From: Dichomitus squalens LYAD-421 SS1
Taxonomy: Eukaryota > Basidiomycota > Agaricomycetes > Polyporales > Polyporaceae
Assembly: GCF_000275845.1 (NCBI RefSeq)
Contig: NW_006766900.1
Span: forward strand, 425,704 to 443,386
Length of the DNA stretch: 17,683 nucleotides
Direction: 5' to 3'
Shown here piece after piece: positions 17,083 to 17,683 of this stretch (position 1 is its first letter; each line of letters starts with the position of its first letter). Below the pieces are notes generated by a model that was not told the origin of the DNA, made no database searches, and saw only the letters and a list, made by a program, of their open reading frames with translations. The position numbers were made by a program, and so were the translations under genes.

Positions 17083-17683
17083 ATGGCTAGCGAGGAGGAG
17101 ACAACGACAACGAAAAAGGTGATCAAGCGAAAGAAGGTGGTAGAGGACAGCTCCGAGAGCGAGGAGATTGAAGAACTGCTTGTGGTGAAGAAGGCACGGA
17201 AAGTCGGTGGGGCACGCAAATCTGATGCGAAGGGAAGGGTTTCGAGGGAAGGGAAGACACAGGGGAAGGTGGGCGAGAAGAAGAAGACCGGGGCGGCACA
17301 AAAGAAGTCGATGGGAGGGAGAGGCAAGATGGCGGGAACGAGCAATGAGGTGATCGAGATCAATGAGGAAGGTGATGAGCGAGACAATGACCCGGAGGGC
17401 GACAAGGAGAGTGAGCATGCTGGAGAGGAGGATGGGGTTGGGTATGGAGACAACAAGGTGTGTGTGATGGTGTTTAAGGCAGACTACTCGCCTGATAAAC
17501 ATGTCCAGTCATCTGACAACGAAGAACTCACCCTCCCGAAGAAAAAATGAATGAAGAAGGAGATGATGCAGGACCTCCGGCTGATCTTCTCTGTGCGCGA
17601 GACAGTTGTATTTGTGGATGAGGAAGAAGGGCGCCGAGAGGAGGAGACGGGCTCATGGTGCTCTATATGCCGGTACGTTAGGT
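17083..17683 (+). CDS. Charged nuclear-type protein, partial (runs off the window), possibly transposon-encoded
   Basis: The ATG at 17083 opens a 155-codon frame. It is rich in Lys, Glu and Ser, with basic clusters (KKVIKRKKVV, KKARK) that could be nuclear localisation signals and an acidic stretch near residues 96-120. The frame stops at 17548-17550. An intron from 17458 (AAG|GTGTGT) to 17571 (GATGATGCAG) keeps phase 0. It joins the frame to DLRLIFSVRETVVFVDEEEG, then ETGSWCSICRYV, which runs past the window. The W-C-x2-C half could begin a zinc finger. It recalls regions ahead of hAT-type transposases in mushroom genomes; this is from memory and unproven. If the intron is not used, the product is a 155-aa protein of unknown function. 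Confidence 0.55.

Noticed and set aside
16743..17456. 237-codon minus-strand frame
   Set aside because: It is the reverse of the GGACC-rich block and of the Lys/Glu-rich gene at 17083, giving low-complexity Ser/Leu/Pro sequence with no protein-like features.
1..17683. tRNA, rRNA and CRISPR arrays
   Set aside because: No cloverleaf B-box pattern, rRNA core motif or regularly spaced repeat was seen when reading both strands; a covariance-model scan was not possible.

Overview
The window reads as nuclear DNA of a filamentous basidiomycete, most likely an Agaricomycete (a polypore-like species is a guess). The evidence is the gene style. Every confident gene is cut by many short introns (mostly 49-70 nt, GT..AG, some with a CTRAY branch site), the leaders are CT-rich, and the protein families are typical of mushroom genomes. 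No operon structure, CRISPR array, rRNA or tRNA was seen. All exon models were built by hand from open frames, splice sites and family motifs; no search or RNA data were available.

Five complete genes lie on the minus strand. They are: a monoacylglycerol-lipase-like hydrolase A (592-1873, 305 aa); a seven-helix membrane protein of a family I know only as hypothetical (2352-3834, 369 aa); a four-RRM RNA-binding protein of the Mrn1/Nrd1 family (5544-8357, 680 aa); a second hydrolase B (8750-10395, 318 aa); and an L-type (VIP36/ERGIC-53-like) cargo lectin of the early secretory pathway (12364-14661, 344 aa). In all five, the exon phases join without a frameshift.

The hydrolase family is the theme of the window. 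Besides intact A and B, there is a decayed copy on the opposite strand (4121-4475) and a 5'-truncated copy (15015-15490) whose catalytic His is Tyr. Both decayed copies keep the exact 75-nt exon 6 of the intact genes. This points to local duplication followed by decay.

The flanks carry mobile-element signatures. A roughly 500-bp unit at 30-530 is bounded by short inverted repeats. At 15637-16728 there is a 1,092-bp element with gap-free inverted repeats of about 181 bp. Directly after it comes a short segment crowded with GGACC/GGTCC motifs (16733-16945), then the start of a charged gene on the plus strand (17083 to the window end) that may belong to a transposon. The stretch 10500-12363 holds only weak, unresolved coding traces. 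I found no clear new biological system. The most useful leads are the decaying lipase family, the inverted-repeat element with its GGACC-rich neighbour, and a lectin with an altered sugar-site residue.
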